From Candidatus Hydrogenedentota bacterium (lineage in GTDB: Bacteria > Hydrogenedentota > Hydrogenedentia > Hydrogenedentales > CAITNO01), in NCBI GenBank assembly GCA_903893795.1, contig CAITNO010000145.1:1-56089 (forward strand): a DNA stretch of 56,089 bases, given 5' to 3'. This document shows positions 40,934 to 50,189 of this stretch, one piece after another. The notes below the pieces were generated by a model, which had not been told where the DNA came from, did not search any database, and saw nothing but the letters and a program-made list of their open reading frames with translations. Numbering within the stretch: position 1 is the stretch's first letter; every line of letters begins with the position of its first letter. The translations under genes were made by a program, and so were the position numbers.

Positions 40934-43573
40934 ATGATTGCACTGACGCTGCGTTACGCCCTGCCCATGTTCCTGACTGTAGCGATTGCGTTGTTAGCGG
41001 CGTTTCCGGCTCTCGCCGCACCCATCCCCGCCGACGCGCTGGTGCATGCCGACGACTACACCTTCGGCTACTATCCCTACGGCTGGCGCCGTGATGAGAA
41101 GGACCCCACCATCCGCTACGCGGTGCAGACCAACCACTACGCCCTGCTGGTGGACGGGTCGGGCGGACGCATCGCCCGGCTGGGTCCGGTGCGTCCGTCT
41201 GAAAAGGCCGTAGAGGCCGCGATGGACGGCAACGAACTGCTGAACGCGCTGCCCAATGCCGAACTGGACCTGGCGGTGGTGTGGAACGGCCATGCCTTTC
41301 CCATGGTTTCCGGCGCAGGCACGCCCGACCAGATGCGCCTGCAGCATGTGGGCAAATACCTGCAACAGTTCCAGTACCCCGTGACGCAGATTGGCGGTCA
41401 GGCGTCCGGCGCGGGACTGGAGGGCGCGAGCGCCTGGATTGACGGGTATTGCTGGCCCGACCGCTTTGCGCTGGAAGCGAAATACGCGTGGCGCGACATC
41501 CCGGCGCTGCCGTCAGCAGAGCGGAAGGACGTGGTGCTTGCGGCCCTGCTCAAGGTCCCCGAAGCCTATTCCATCGTCGAAATGCTTGGCGCGGACGACA
41601 CTTGGCAACCCGTGCAGGGCAAGAGCGACCGCGCTATTCTGATGCGCAACGAGCAGGGGGAAGGCATCGCCCTGCTCTGCATTCCCGGCGCGGGCCAGCA
41701 GGTGCGGAAGAACGAGGACGGACGGTTGATTCTGGAAACGGCCCCGTTCACCTTCCATGCCCCTGCAGAGCAGACCTTTGCCTGTGTGGTGGTTCCCGGT
41801 TTAGATGTGCGCGCCGCCGCGCTGCGCGAAGCGCGGCAGATGGCCGCAGGCGTCAAGGGCGCATTGCAGGTGGGCGCAGAGGGCATGGCGCCCTATAGCG
41901 GCGCCCTGCCTGTGGCCTATGACCCCGTGCGGGGCTGGTGGCAGGTGATCCTCGGCGAGAACAACGACCTGAAGGTGATGGAGCAGGTGCGTGTGACGGT
42001 GAACAACGCGGCCGCCGACCCAGCCACGCTCCGGTTCAGCTTCGCCAAGGCGGGCGGCGGTTTCCCCATCACGGGCATGTCGCCCGTGCTGCGCGACAGC
42101 GACGGCTGGCCGCTGGGCCTGCCCGTGCAGATTTCCAAGAACTGGCACACCACGCCCTGCTGGTTCCACGGGCTGACGATGCTGGACTCGGCCCCCGGCG
42201 CGCCGCTCGATTTCGAGTTTGACCTGGCCTATGGCTTCTGGGGCGGTCTGCCCGCCGTGTCGCATGCGCAACTGTGCCTCGTCGGCTACGGCGGCAACCA
42301 GTTGTGGGACCAGATGGCCATCGGCTCCTTCGGCGAAAGCATCACCTACGACCCCGATGTGAATCTGACGCGGTCCATGGTGGACGACATCCGTCCGCTC
42401 ATGGTCTGGGGCATGGGCGACCGGCCCAAGACGCAATGGAGCTGGACCCACAACGTGGGCGGCTGCGATTTTCTGACGCTGTTCCTGAAAGACCAGCCCA
42501 AGCGCCAGTATCTGCACCGGCAAAAGACGCTTTACAGCAGTTACGGCCCGGTCATTTCCGACGTGTCCTATGCGGGGGAGACGCCGGATGGCGCGATTCA
42601 GTCCCGGGTCCGCACCCAGACCTGGCGGGTGGACGATTATGTGCGCGCGCTCTACACGCTGCGCTACCGCGTGGTGAAGCCGGTGGAGGACATCGACCGG
42701 TTGGCCTTCTTCCAACTCGGCGCGGACCACTACAACGACATCTCGTTCAGGCGCATCGCGCGGGGCACCGTCAATGGTCTCGATGAGGCGTGGGAACCCA
42801 AGAAGGGCGGCCACAGCTACAGCCGCCGCGGCGAGGCGCTGCAGGGCGCCTTTCCATGGATTGGCCTGTACGGGGTGAACAAGGACACCCCGCGCGCCTT
42901 CCCGCCCAACGACCAGGGCGCGCTGGGCGACAAGGCATTTATCGTGCGCGAATGGAAGGCGAAGCTCGGCGGCAAAGACTGCCCCGTGCCCTGCTACTCC
43001 GTTTATGGCACCAAAGACGGCTGGGACGGCGCGCTCGTGGAGCTTTCCCCGCCCAAGGATCTGGACCGATTGGAAAAAGGCGACTATGTCGAGGCCCAAA
43101 TCGAATTCCTCGTCCTGCCGCAGCGGGCCGACGACTACTATGGTCCCAACGAGCATATGGTTGCCGCGCTGAAGGCGAATGCGGAGCCCTGGGCGCTGAC
43201 CCTGCGGGAAACCACCGGTGCAAATGTCTCGGTGGAGGCGAGCGTAGGCAAAGTGGAACAGGTGTGGCCGGTGTGCATAGCCGCCGACCAGGGCACCCAG
43301 GCCCAGTTCACCATCACGGGCGGCGTCGCTTACACCCCCGTCACCATCAGCGGCGCGCGCGCCCAGCGGGGCTTTACGCTGTACACCAGGAACGACGACG
43401 GCACACTGGCGAAGGTGGACCAATCCCCCGAGGTCGGCCGGGACTGGTGGCAGGCGGACTTTGACGCGGCATCGAAAAGCTGGGATATTACCTATACTCT
43501 TTCCCTGGACACGGCGGGCGACGCGCGCACGGCGCAAAGCTTCGTGTGGCGGATGGATGAACCGGCACAATGA
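40934..43573 (+). CDS. Large secreted protein of unknown family
   Basis: 879 residues with a signal peptide (MIALTLRYALPMFLTVAIALLA...PALAAP). I do not recognise the family. It appears beta-rich throughout, with aromatic loops typical of carbohydrate-active or carbohydrate-binding sandwiches (DDYTFGYYPYGWRRD, WIDGYCWPDRFALEAKYAWRD, FHGLTMLDSAPG, AYGFWGGLPAVSHAQLCLVGYGGNQLWDQMAIGSFGE). A C-terminal stretch (about 745-870) looks like a separate beta domain. No transmembrane anchor. It stands alone between repeats. A glycan-related function is inferred only from style and from the rest of the window. Confidence 0.8.
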   Translation: MIALTLRYALPMFLTVAIALLAAFPALAAPIPADALVHADDYTFGYYPYGWRRDEKDPTIRYAVQTNHYALLVDGSGGRIARLGPVRPSEKAVEAAMDGNELLNALPNAELDLAVVWNGHAFPMVSGAGTPDQMRLQHVGKYLQQFQYPVTQIGGQASGAGLEGASAWIDGYCWPDRFALEAKYAWRDIPALPSAERKDVVLAALLKVPEAYSIVEMLGADDTWQPVQGKSDRAILMRNEQGEGIALLCIPGAGQQVRKNEDGRLILETAPFTFHAPAEQTFACVVVPGLDVRAAALREARQMAAGVKGALQVGAEGMAPYSGALPVAYDPVRGWWQVILGENNDLKVMEQVRVTVNNAAADPATLRFSFAKAGGGFPITGMSPVLRDSDGWPLGLPVQISKNWHTTPCWFHGLTMLDSAPGAPLDFEFDLAYGFWGGLPAVSHAQLCLVGYGGNQLWDQMAIGSFGESITYDPDVNLTRSMVDDIRPLMVWGMGDRPKTQWSWTHNVGGCDFLTLFLKDQPKRQYLHRQKTLYSSYGPVISDVSYAGETPDGAIQSRVRTQTWRVDDYVRALYTLRYRVVKPVEDIDRLAFFQLGADHYNDISFRRIARGTVNGLDEAWEPKKGGHSYSRRGEALQGAFPWIGLYGVNKDTPRAFPPNDQGALGDKAFIVREWKAKLGGKDCPVPCYSVYGTKDGWDGALVELSPPKDLDRLEKGDYVEAQIEFLVLPQRADDYYGPNEHMVAALKANAEPWALTLRETTGANVSVEASVGKVEQVWPVCIAADQGTQAQFTITGGVAYTPVTISGARAQRGFTLYTRNDDGTLAKVDQSPEVGRDWWQADFDAASKSWDITYTLSLDTAGDARTAQSFVWRMDEPAQ

Positions 43574-43614
43574 AAGGCGGCGCACGACAAGTCCGTTCTT
43601 ACTGCCAAGAAAAT

Positions 43615-43687
43615 GTGGGACAGGCGCCCTCGCCTGTCGATCCTTGACCGTTCGCCGCAAGCCGACAGCCGGGGGCGGCTGTCCCAC
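43615..43687. repeat. GTGGGACAG...CTGTCCCAC inverted repeat
   Basis: Outer arms GTGGGACAG (43615-43623) and CTGTCCCAC (43679-43687), with inner GGCGCCCTCGCCTGTC and GACAGCCGGGGGCGG. It is built like the 1761-1830 and 55703-55773 elements: outer palindrome plus repeated CCTGTC words. Located 41 nt after the previous stop codon. Confidence 0.65.
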
Positions 43688-43727
43688 ATGCTAAACCCCC
43701 GTTCTGGCGTGGCCGGGAAACCCAGGC

Positions 43728-43802
43728 AAAAAACGGGGACTGACCCAAGCGCAGCCTGACCGCCGCGGCGGGCGCAGCGGTGACGGGTCTGTCCCCGCTT
43801 TT
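43728..43802. repeat. AAAACGGGGACTGACCC / GGGTCTGTCCCCGCTTTT inverted repeat
   Basis: Near-complementary arms at the two ends of about 75 bp, with an inner GC-rich hairpin (CCGCCGCGGCGGG). Same family as 9965-10021 and 47075-47133. Confidence 0.7.
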
Positions 43803-43902
43803 GCGGTCCATTTTTCATGTACCGCAGGCGTCTCGCCTGCCTCGTCCCCCGTTGTGGCGTGGTCTCCCGACCGCGCCACTCTTCCGACCGAAGGTCTCCT
43901 CT

Positions 43903-44037
43903 TCACCAGGCAATCTGCGTGATCTTGACGTCGTTCCCCGCGCTGTCGCCTGTGGCGTAGTAGCGGGCCGATGAGAAGCGCCAATCCTCGGGATACTGCA
44001 CCAGCCCCTTGCGGAGTTCATCTTTAAGTAGCGCCAT
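43903..44037 (-). pseudogene. C-terminal remnant of a REP-associated tyrosine transposase
   Basis: From an ATG at 44037 the frame reads LRKGLVQYPEDWRFSSARYY, then ATGDSAGNDVKITQIAW and stop at 43903. The PEDW-x-FSSARYY block and the closing I-x-W pattern are typical of the C-terminus of RAYT/IS200-like transposases, which process REP palindromes. In-frame stops lie immediately upstream, so only about 44 codons survive. Its presence among REP-like repeats fits the known association. Confidence 0.55.
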
Positions 44038-44143
44038 TCGGGTTACTTATGCGCCCTTAAATAGTGGTCTGTCCCGGATTTGACCGTGCCATTCGGAAGT
44101 GTCCCCATATTCTTATCCCCATTATGATCATTATTTAAGCCAA

Positions 44144-44599
44144 CTAATAGAGCATGCCAGCGAGCGCGATTTGTATCTTGAATAGATCCAGGAGAATCCT
44201 GCACTTTGCTTCAAATGTGTTCTCCTCAAGAAAGTCCGTAAATAGAGACTCGAACGTCTCCTTTAACAGTGGGACAGAAACTTTGGTCCAATCAAGGCGA
44301 CTGAATCCGGCATCCCTCCACGCGTTGGAGTCAGCGTGCAGCATTTGAAAGGACGACACACCAGAAAAGACCGTATCCAGCATATACTCCACAGGGTCAG
44401 ACAGTCTCTTCACCTCTCTGCCATGCAGAAACTCGTGAAATTCTATAGTGATCCTGACTAAACTGCGCAGATCGCCAGACAGACTTGGGTTAAATTCATC
44501 ATCTACCGCTGCCGCTGCGAACACGGACCACTGAACTTCTCGCACAAAAGCGGCTATCTCAGCCCGTCGCGTGTCGCCATCCGATTCAACGGCTGTCAT
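44144..44599 (-). CDS. Small cytosolic protein behind the Rhs tip, immunity candidate
   Basis: 151 residues, mostly alpha-helical, acidic, no signal peptide or membrane segment (AAFVREVQWSVFAAAAVDD, LVRITIEFHEFLHGREVK, FESLFTDFLEENTFEAKCRI). No family recognised. It starts 25 nt after the stop of the Rhs-type gene on the same strand, with GGGGAA before the ATG. Genes in this position next to Rhs tips usually encode immunity proteins; here this is inferred from position alone. Base composition is lower in GC than the neighbouring glycan genes. Confidence 0.65.
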   Translation of the reverse strand: MTAVESDGDTRRAEIAAFVREVQWSVFAAAAVDDEFNPSLSGDLRSLVRITIEFHEFLHGREVKRLSDPVEYMLDTVFSGVSSFQMLHADSNAWRDAGFSRLDWTKVSVPLLKETFESLFTDFLEENTFEAKCRILLDLFKIQIALAGMLY

Positions 44600-44624
44600 G
44601 TATTGTTCCCCATTGTTTTATGCC

Positions 44625-45983
44625 CTATATCAATACAAACAAGAATGGCGCTGCACTTTCGTCGGCTACTGCGGCGGCTGCCAGCCTGGCCGCTATATAG
44701 TCCGCGAAAGCAGAACATCCATCCATGAAGTTTCCGCACTTCTTGTTGACTTCGTCTATCGCATTGTCCAGACGATTCTTGGCTTGCCTCAATGCTTTTT
44801 GGTGTTTATCATCAAATGGGTCAGCCCCGTCTTTAAAAATATCCCCAACTCGATCGGCCATCACTACGCTCGCAAGTGCCAATTTCCCAAGCGCTTTCAA
44901 ACACGGACCGGCGCTGCGCCCCAGCCCGCTTGGAGGTGGGCCTATTGGAAGAACCAAACCCATTTGGTCCGCGTTTCTGATTGGCCCATCTCCCACATAA
45001 GCATAGACATTCGGCCCATCCACCATCCCCAGTGGGTCGCGATTGGTCCATCGTGCCCATCCGGCGGCGTATTCGCGGTAGGCGGCATGGTACATGAGCG
45101 TGTAGGGATCCTGCACGTGCAGCGCGTAGTCTATCGGGACGGAACCTGTCGAGGCGACCTGTTCGCCGTAGGGCGCAAAATCGTCCTTTCCAATGAGACT
45201 CTTGTTCCACCAGCGCCAGGCGCGGGTGGAGCCCAATTGGTCGTGGTAGGCATAGGCGGTGACGACGGTGGAAAGGGGGCCGAACGCATAGGCCAACCGC
45301 TCGCCCACGGCTGCACCCGGCGCGTAGACGCTGCTCGCCGTCAAATTGCCCGCGCCGTCCTCCTCGTTGATGGCGTTCCACCCACGGTCATAGCGATACA
45401 GCTTGGTGGCCGCCCCGCTGACGCGGGAGTAAAGCCGCCCGTCGCCCCGGTACTGCATGGTCTCTGGTGCCTCCCCGCCGAAGTTCGTGGCATAGCTGTA
45501 CTGCCTTCCGCCGTAGCGGTAGCCGAAAGTGGCCGACGAGGTCCCCTGCGTGCGCGTGGCCATGCGCCCCCAGTCATCATAGGTGCGCGTCTCGGGTGTG
45601 CCGCCGTTCATGGTGGCGCTGGTCTGCTGGTTTGCGTTGTCATAGGCATACACCCAGGAATTATAGCTGAACGGCGAGAAAACTGTGCGTGTTTTTGACG
45701 AGAGGTTGTTCGCCACATCGTAATTGTAGGTGTACAGGCGCAGGCTGTTGTTGGCGCCATCCTTCAAAGTCGCGATGCCGACGCGGTGCCGGGAATCGTA
45801 GCCGTACACCCAGTACGTGCCGTCGGCATGCACGGTTTGGGTAATGTTGCCCTCGGTGTCCAGCGTGAACGTGAACGAGTCCAGCACACTGTTGTTCGAC
45901 GCGTCCTTGTGCACAATGGATGTGAGCCGGTGCCGCGTGTCGTAGCCGTATTCTAACAGCATATCACAGGTGCCTGTCCCCAT
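44625..45983 (-). CDS. 5'-truncated Rhs/YD-repeat protein with variable C-terminal tip
   Basis: 452 residues. YD repeats (YGYDTRHRLTSIVH, YGYDSRHRVGIATL, YTYNYDVANNLSSK) lead into the Rhs core signature (YHDQLGSTRAWRWW, YREYAAGWARWTNRDPLGM, PNVYAYVGDGP). After the core, about 100 residues form a non-repeat tip that ends in a helical segment with DDKHQKALRQAKNRLDNAID. Full Rhs proteins exceed 1000 residues and have a signal or PAAR domain; none is here. The start codon has no RBS and lies within a GGGGACAGGCACCTG repeat, so this is a displaced Rhs 3' end rather than a complete gene. Tip activity not recognised. Confidence 0.75.
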   Translation of the reverse strand: MGTGTCDMLLEYGYDTRHRLTSIVHKDASNNSVLDSFTFTLDTEGNITQTVHADGTYWVYGYDSRHRVGIATLKDGANNSLRLYTYNYDVANNLSSKTRTVFSPFSYNSWVYAYDNANQQTSATMNGGTPETRTYDDWGRMATRTQGTSSATFGYRYGGRQYSYATNFGGEAPETMQYRGDGRLYSRVSGAATKLYRYDRGWNAINEEDGAGNLTASSVYAPGAAVGERLAYAFGPLSTVVTAYAYHDQLGSTRAWRWWNKSLIGKDDFAPYGEQVASTGSVPIDYALHVQDPYTLMYHAAYREYAAGWARWTNRDPLGMVDGPNVYAYVGDGPIRNADQMGLVLPIGPPPSGLGRSAGPCLKALGKLALASVVMADRVGDIFKDGADPFDDKHQKALRQAKNRLDNAIDEVNKKCGNFMDGCSAFADYIAARLAAAAVADESAAPFLFVLI

Positions 45984-46422
45984 TTAGTCCCGTTTTCTCA
46001 GGTGCATCAGATTCCGCTTTGAGCATTAAGCCCGTTTCGGCCTTAATAGATGCTATTATCTTGTGCAGACTGACTACCGAAGGACATTGGGAAAGCTCTG
46101 GATAGCAGACTGAAGCTCTTTGATTCACAGCATGGACCGTTTCTCGATGGACCCAAAAGACATAGTATTTGTCGATCTCATGCTGATCAGCGGAGGATTC
46201 GGGATAAACAACTATGGCCATACCATCTTCAATACAAGTTGTCTCCAGTAGCATGGGACCTGCGAATGGCGCCTTCTTCAGCGTGGAGCCGAGTAGCTGG
46301 ACTGCCCGTTTAGTTGTTTTTTCCTGAGGAGTCAAGCCCGGTGAGCACGAAAGAACAGCCGCGCACATAAATACAATAAATGGAAGTCGAAAAAACTTGG
46401 TGAGAAAAAGAAGAGAGTCCAT
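45964..46422 (-). CDS. Small predicted lipoprotein, unknown function
   Basis: 152 residues with a strong RBS (AAGGAG, about 9 nt before the ATG). The signal sequence MDSLLFLTKFFRLPFIVF... ends AAVLSC, with C26 the probable lipid attachment site. The mature part (TTKRAVQLLGSTLKKAPF, MAIVVYPESSADQHEIDKYY) matches no family I know. Its last ten or so residues (KTGLNGDRHL) are encoded by the GGGACTAAATGGGGACAGGCACC repeat, and it overlaps the Rhs reading frame by 20 nt, so its 3' end was probably altered at the same junction. Confidence 0.7.
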   Translation of the reverse strand: MDSLLFLTKFFRLPFIVFMCAAVLSCSPGLTPQEKTTKRAVQLLGSTLKKAPFAGPMLLETTCIEDGMAIVVYPESSADQHEIDKYYVFWVHRETVHAVNQRASVCYPELSQCPSVVSLHKIIASIKAETGLMLKAESDAPEKTGLNGDRHL

Positions 46423-47389
46423 GTACGCCAGCTCCTTGGGGCATGTTTGTGATTCCGCTTATGCCGACTGATCGGCTAGTGACGGAAGAGACAGTCGACA
46501 TAGCAGCGCCTTAAAACAGCATAAGCTCGAGCCCTGCACCACATATTTCTGCCACAACTGAGAAGTCTCTGCTGGTAGTCCGCGTCACAATCCTCATAGC
46601 ATTTCGGTTGGAGTTCTGTGCAGCAACCAAGACCGCAGCCAGCCCAATAGCTATGCCGACGGAACGTACAGAGGAAGTGATTTCTACCGCTGTCATTATT
46701 GTCACACCGGGGAAATCAGGGACAGACTACTCATTTCTAGGCGCCCTCCACATGTTACCAGCAGAACAGGACCACGTAACGAAACTGTTTATAGCACAAG
46801 ATTGTACATTTATCAAGTACCTGTGTTATGCAATATATGCCGATGTAATTAAAAAGTGTCATAACAAATATGCTAACGTATACACAATGAGTCTATGTTG
46901 AAGTTCTTGATATTCGGGAAGAATGCCATGACCGTTGCGCCGCTGAAAACGACGCGAGGGCAGTCGGCACTTTCCCGGACCCCGGCCCGCGGCGCACGAA
47001 GCGGATTCTTGCGCCAAATACGTCCAGATTCCAGACTCTGGACACCAGAGCCCAGAAAATGGACACTGTAACGTGCGAAAAACAGGGCCTGACCCGCCTT
47101 TCGGCAGTTTGAAGGGCGCGTCCCTGCTTTTCGCGGCGTTCTCGCGTCACAATATAACGCCATCAGCATGACTTGCGGCAGCAGACGGCAAAGAAGTGGC
47201 GGATGCCCGCCCGAAACGGGATAATGGCGGCAGATTGGAATGGTTTGTCTACATCCTGATGATCGCGAGACTGTAAACATTAAGGGATTACCCACGCTTT
47301 CTTGTTCGACACGCCCGATGATGCAGGTTCCACGCATCGTTTCGTCTGACCGATGGATGAGCCAACGCAATGAAATGAAAGGCAGCGTC
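46423..47389. other. AT-richer gene-free stretch of about 970 bp
   Basis: From 46423 to about 46900 the sequence is clearly less GC-rich than average and holds only short frames without RBS. From 46920 to 47140 it contains fragments reading GGACAC/GTGTCC and the repeat at 47075-47133. The remaining bases up to the GH78 start show no gene. Confidence 0.5.
47075..47133. repeat. GCGAAAAACAGGG / CCCTGCTTTTCGC inverted repeat
   Basis: Arms at 47075-47087 and 47121-47133 flank about 33 bp. Third member of the family at 9965-10021 and 43728-43802. Confidence 0.7.
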
Positions 47390-49762
47390 ATGAGAGCCCT
47401 CTTTATCACCCTATTGCTCGGATGCGTGGCAGTCAGCGGAATGGTTCACGCAGCAGACGCATCGCCACTCGGGAAACCCATGTGGTGTCAAAAGGCCAAG
47501 GTCGACGAGACCGACAGCCATGTCGCGTTTCGCGGCAGCTTCGACCTGGCCAAGGACGCCGAGGTCGAGGCGCGCTTTCTCGGCTGTTCCTGGTTTGTGC
47601 TGTGGATGGACGGGGCGTATTTGTCCGAAGGCCCGGCACGGTTTCCGCTTGACCACCCCGAATACCAGACGGTCCCGGTGAAACTCGGCGCGGGCAGGCA
47701 TGTGCTTTCCGTGCAGGTGCACCACGAGGGTGTTTCCACGCGCATGCTGGAAGACCTGCCCGCCTTTTTTCAGTGCGCGATCAGGGCCGGCGAAAAGGAG
47801 ATTCCGGTCCGCTGGAAATGCTGCCGTCTGGATGGCTATGCCCGCAAGATGCGCCGGACAAGCGAGCAGTTTGGGTGGATTGAATGGTGTGACACGCGTT
47901 TGGTGCCTGTCGATTGGAAAATGGCCTCCTACGACGATGCCTCCTGGGCCGACCCCGTGGCCCAGGAAATCGCGCTGGGTGAATTGAAGCCTTTGAGCAC
48001 CGCGTCGGTGCGCCAGATTCCGCACAGTCTCAGCGCCGTGGAAAAAGGTCCGCTGGCCGAAGTGTACGGCTACGAAAAGGATAATCCCTCGGCGCGCTTC
48101 TTCCTGCGCGACCTGGTGTGCGACAAACTGCCCCCGCAGGGGGAATGGCGGCGCTACGACCTGGGCCGCGTCCGGCTGGGCCGTCCCAGTTTCACCCTCG
48201 ACCTGCCGGTCGGCGCCGTGGTCGAGTTTGCCTATTGCGAGGCACTCCAGCACGGGCGCGTGTCGCCGTGGATTACCCTGTCCGCGAGCGACTCCTGCAA
48301 TCTTGACCACTTTGTTGCCCGGGGCGGCGTGCAGGAGTTTTTCCCGCTGGCACCCAAGGGCGGGCGGTTTATGGAGATACACGTGCTCGCGCCGCCGGAG
48401 GCCATACACTTTGTCCGGGAAGCGTATGTGGAACGCTGCTATTACGACGCGCCCGAGAGCGCGTTCAACAGCGGCGACGCCCTGCTTGACCGCATCTGGA
48501 CGACGGGCGTTGAGACCCACCGCGCCTGCGCCGAGGACTCGCTGATTGACAACCCCACGCGAGAGCGGGGCCAGTGGGCGGGCGATGTGGTGGCCGTGGG
48601 CATGGATATCGCGGCCGTGGGCTACTCCGACCTGCGCCTGTGCAGACGCGGTTTGGTGCAGTGCGCCCAATGTGCGCGCAAGGACGGCCTTATCTCGGGC
48701 CTGTGCCCCGGTGGCGGGGCCTATCTGACCACCTACGCCGCCCAGTGGGTGAGCGCCTGCATCCACTACTGGGAACTGACGGGTGACCGCACGATTCTCG
48801 AAGAGCTCTTTCCCGCCGCAGAGCGCAATTTCGAGGCCTTCCGCAAGGCGCTGGACAAGGACGGCCTGAAAGAGGAGCTGGGCTGGGGCTTTGTCGACTG
48901 GGGCTACGTGCCCAATGCGGGCAAATCCGACATGGCTGTCAATCTGCACTACTACGCCGCCCTGCGCGACATGGTCCGCTGGTGTGAGGCGCTCGGCAGA
49001 AAAGACCGGGCAGAGGAATACACGCGCCAGACCGGCGATATAAAGGCGCTTCTGTTCGGTTGGTTTTCATCCCAGCGTGATGATGGACGGCTCAACTGGG
49101 ATAAAATCGGCTATCACCGCGCCGTGCTTGGCCTGCGTCTGGGCTTCTTTGTCGGCGGGGAGGAGAAAGACTGCGTCGCCTTCATCAAGCGGCACATGCT
49201 CAACTGCTTCCCCAACGATCCGGACGCGCCGCGCCTGAGCGACCCGCAGGCGGCGCAACCCCGACTGATTACGCCCTACTTCGCGCACTACGCCATGCCC
49301 GCGCTCATCGCGCATGGTGAGATGGATTTCGTGCTGGACCAGTATCGGAAATGCTGGGGCTGGATGCTGGAAGACGGCCGCAGCACCTGGATTGAGGTGT
49401 TTGACACCCGCTGGAGCCACTGCCACCAATGGGCGGGATGCCCCACCTGGCAGCTTACCCGCTATGCCCTGGGGCTGACGCCCCGCTTTGACCTGGGGGT
49501 CGGCTGTTTTGAATGGACGCTGCATCCCGGCAGCCTCACCCACGCCTCCGGCAAAGTTCCCATGCCGGGAAGCGCCAACGGTGCCATGGTGGACGTTGAA
49601 TGGCACAGGGACTCCGACGGAACTTTGGCCTTCACCGTGGACGCGCCCGTCCCGGTGAGTCTTCTGGTGAAAGGCCCGACGGAGACGAAGCGCATCGAAG
49701 TGTCAGGCAAACAGACCCTGACCTTTGTGAACAGCGACAACGAATGGAAATTGCGCCCGTAG
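47390..49762 (+). CDS. Secreted GH78-like alpha-L-rhamnosidase
   Basis: 790 residues from MRALFITLLLG (ATG 47390), which starts directly with the signal peptide (ends MVHAAD); an ATG 15 nt earlier is possible. N-terminal beta-sandwiches (about 20-330) precede an alpha/alpha barrel. DNPTRERGQWAGDVVAVGMD matches the GH78 D-x-P-x-R-x-E region, with E392 the probable general acid. CWGWMLEDGRSTWIEVFDTRWSHCHQWAG is the second conserved block, and the end returns to a beta domain (SLTHASGKVPMPGSANG). GH78 enzymes remove terminal alpha-L-rhamnose from pectin, gums or glycosides. Substrate not determined. Confidence 0.88.
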   Translation: MRALFITLLLGCVAVSGMVHAADASPLGKPMWCQKAKVDETDSHVAFRGSFDLAKDAEVEARFLGCSWFVLWMDGAYLSEGPARFPLDHPEYQTVPVKLGAGRHVLSVQVHHEGVSTRMLEDLPAFFQCAIRAGEKEIPVRWKCCRLDGYARKMRRTSEQFGWIEWCDTRLVPVDWKMASYDDASWADPVAQEIALGELKPLSTASVRQIPHSLSAVEKGPLAEVYGYEKDNPSARFFLRDLVCDKLPPQGEWRRYDLGRVRLGRPSFTLDLPVGAVVEFAYCEALQHGRVSPWITLSASDSCNLDHFVARGGVQEFFPLAPKGGRFMEIHVLAPPEAIHFVREAYVERCYYDAPESAFNSGDALLDRIWTTGVETHRACAEDSLIDNPTRERGQWAGDVVAVGMDIAAVGYSDLRLCRRGLVQCAQCARKDGLISGLCPGGGAYLTTYAAQWVSACIHYWELTGDRTILEELFPAAERNFEAFRKALDKDGLKEELGWGFVDWGYVPNAGKSDMAVNLHYYAALRDMVRWCEALGRKDRAEEYTRQTGDIKALLFGWFSSQRDDGRLNWDKIGYHRAVLGLRLGFFVGGEEKDCVAFIKRHMLNCFPNDPDAPRLSDPQAAQPRLITPYFAHYAMPALIAHGEMDFVLDQYRKCWGWMLEDGRSTWIEVFDTRWSHCHQWAGCPTWQLTRYALGLTPRFDLGVGCFEWTLHPGSLTHASGKVPMPGSANGAMVDVEWHRDSDGTLAFTVDAPVPVSLLVKGPTETKRIEVSGKQTLTFVNSDNEWKLRP

Positions 49763-50189
49763 CGATGTAAGTTGGCATTCCTGTGGGTCAAGAATCCCCT
49801 GCCAGGAGCAAAGTGTCCAGTTTCTGGACACTGCACTGCCCAGTTTCTGGACACTTTGGGCTTGAATATCCGATGCAAAATGCAGGACCTTTTGCGGCTT
49901 GTCTTATAACCTATTGAAGTATCGTTGTTTACGGATTGCCATGAAAAACGCGCGGAATTTGGTACGCATCTTGCTAATATTTTGATGGCATTTGCAGTTG
50001 TCTCCATAGCCGGGAAACATTTGAGCAAGAAGTTAAGGGCCGAGTGAGTTTTATTCAACCAGTGTTTGCAGTATGATGAACGACAGTTTATCGTCTGATA
50101 ATGGGATTGGGTACGCCGGCTGATTTGGACGTGGGAGTGCAATATCTCCGGTCCAGGCCGGTCTGCGGATCTCTAGAGGGTACTTGGGT
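49763..50189. other. 427-bp gene-free region upstream of the kinase gene
   Basis: The first 100 bp contain the AGTGTCCAG-TTT-CTGGACACT palindrome. The rest is AT-richer with no convincing ORF; promoter elements for the kinase gene are likely here but none stands out. Confidence 0.45.
49810..49857. repeat. Overlapping palindromes AGTGTCCAG-TTT-CTGGACACT
   Basis: A perfect 9-bp-arm palindrome at 49812-49832, followed by a direct repeat of its right half (CAGTTTCTGGACACT, ending at 49855). AAAGTGTCCAG and CTGGACACTTT at the outer ends also pair. It may be a terminator of the GH78 gene (48 nt downstream) or a tandem operator. Confidence 0.6.

Larger units (their letters stand above)
43574..44143. 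other. Repeat-dense intergenic stretch
   Basis: 570 bp holding at least three palindrome families (43615-43687, 43728-43802, and a CCCCCGTTGTGGCGTGG segment near 43847) and a transposase remnant (43903-44037). Beyond 44040 there are scraps reading GGTCTGTCCCGG and AGTGTCCCCAT, of the same general repeat style. No intact gene. Confidence 0.6.

Noticed and set aside
41801..43687. 628-codon minus-strand frame opposite the large secreted protein
   Set aside because: Composition of a shadow frame, no family features, and it runs into repeats.
46511..46901. Two small frames (64 and 97 codons) in the AT-richer gap
   Set aside because: No RBS and no recognisable features; could be real but cannot be supported.
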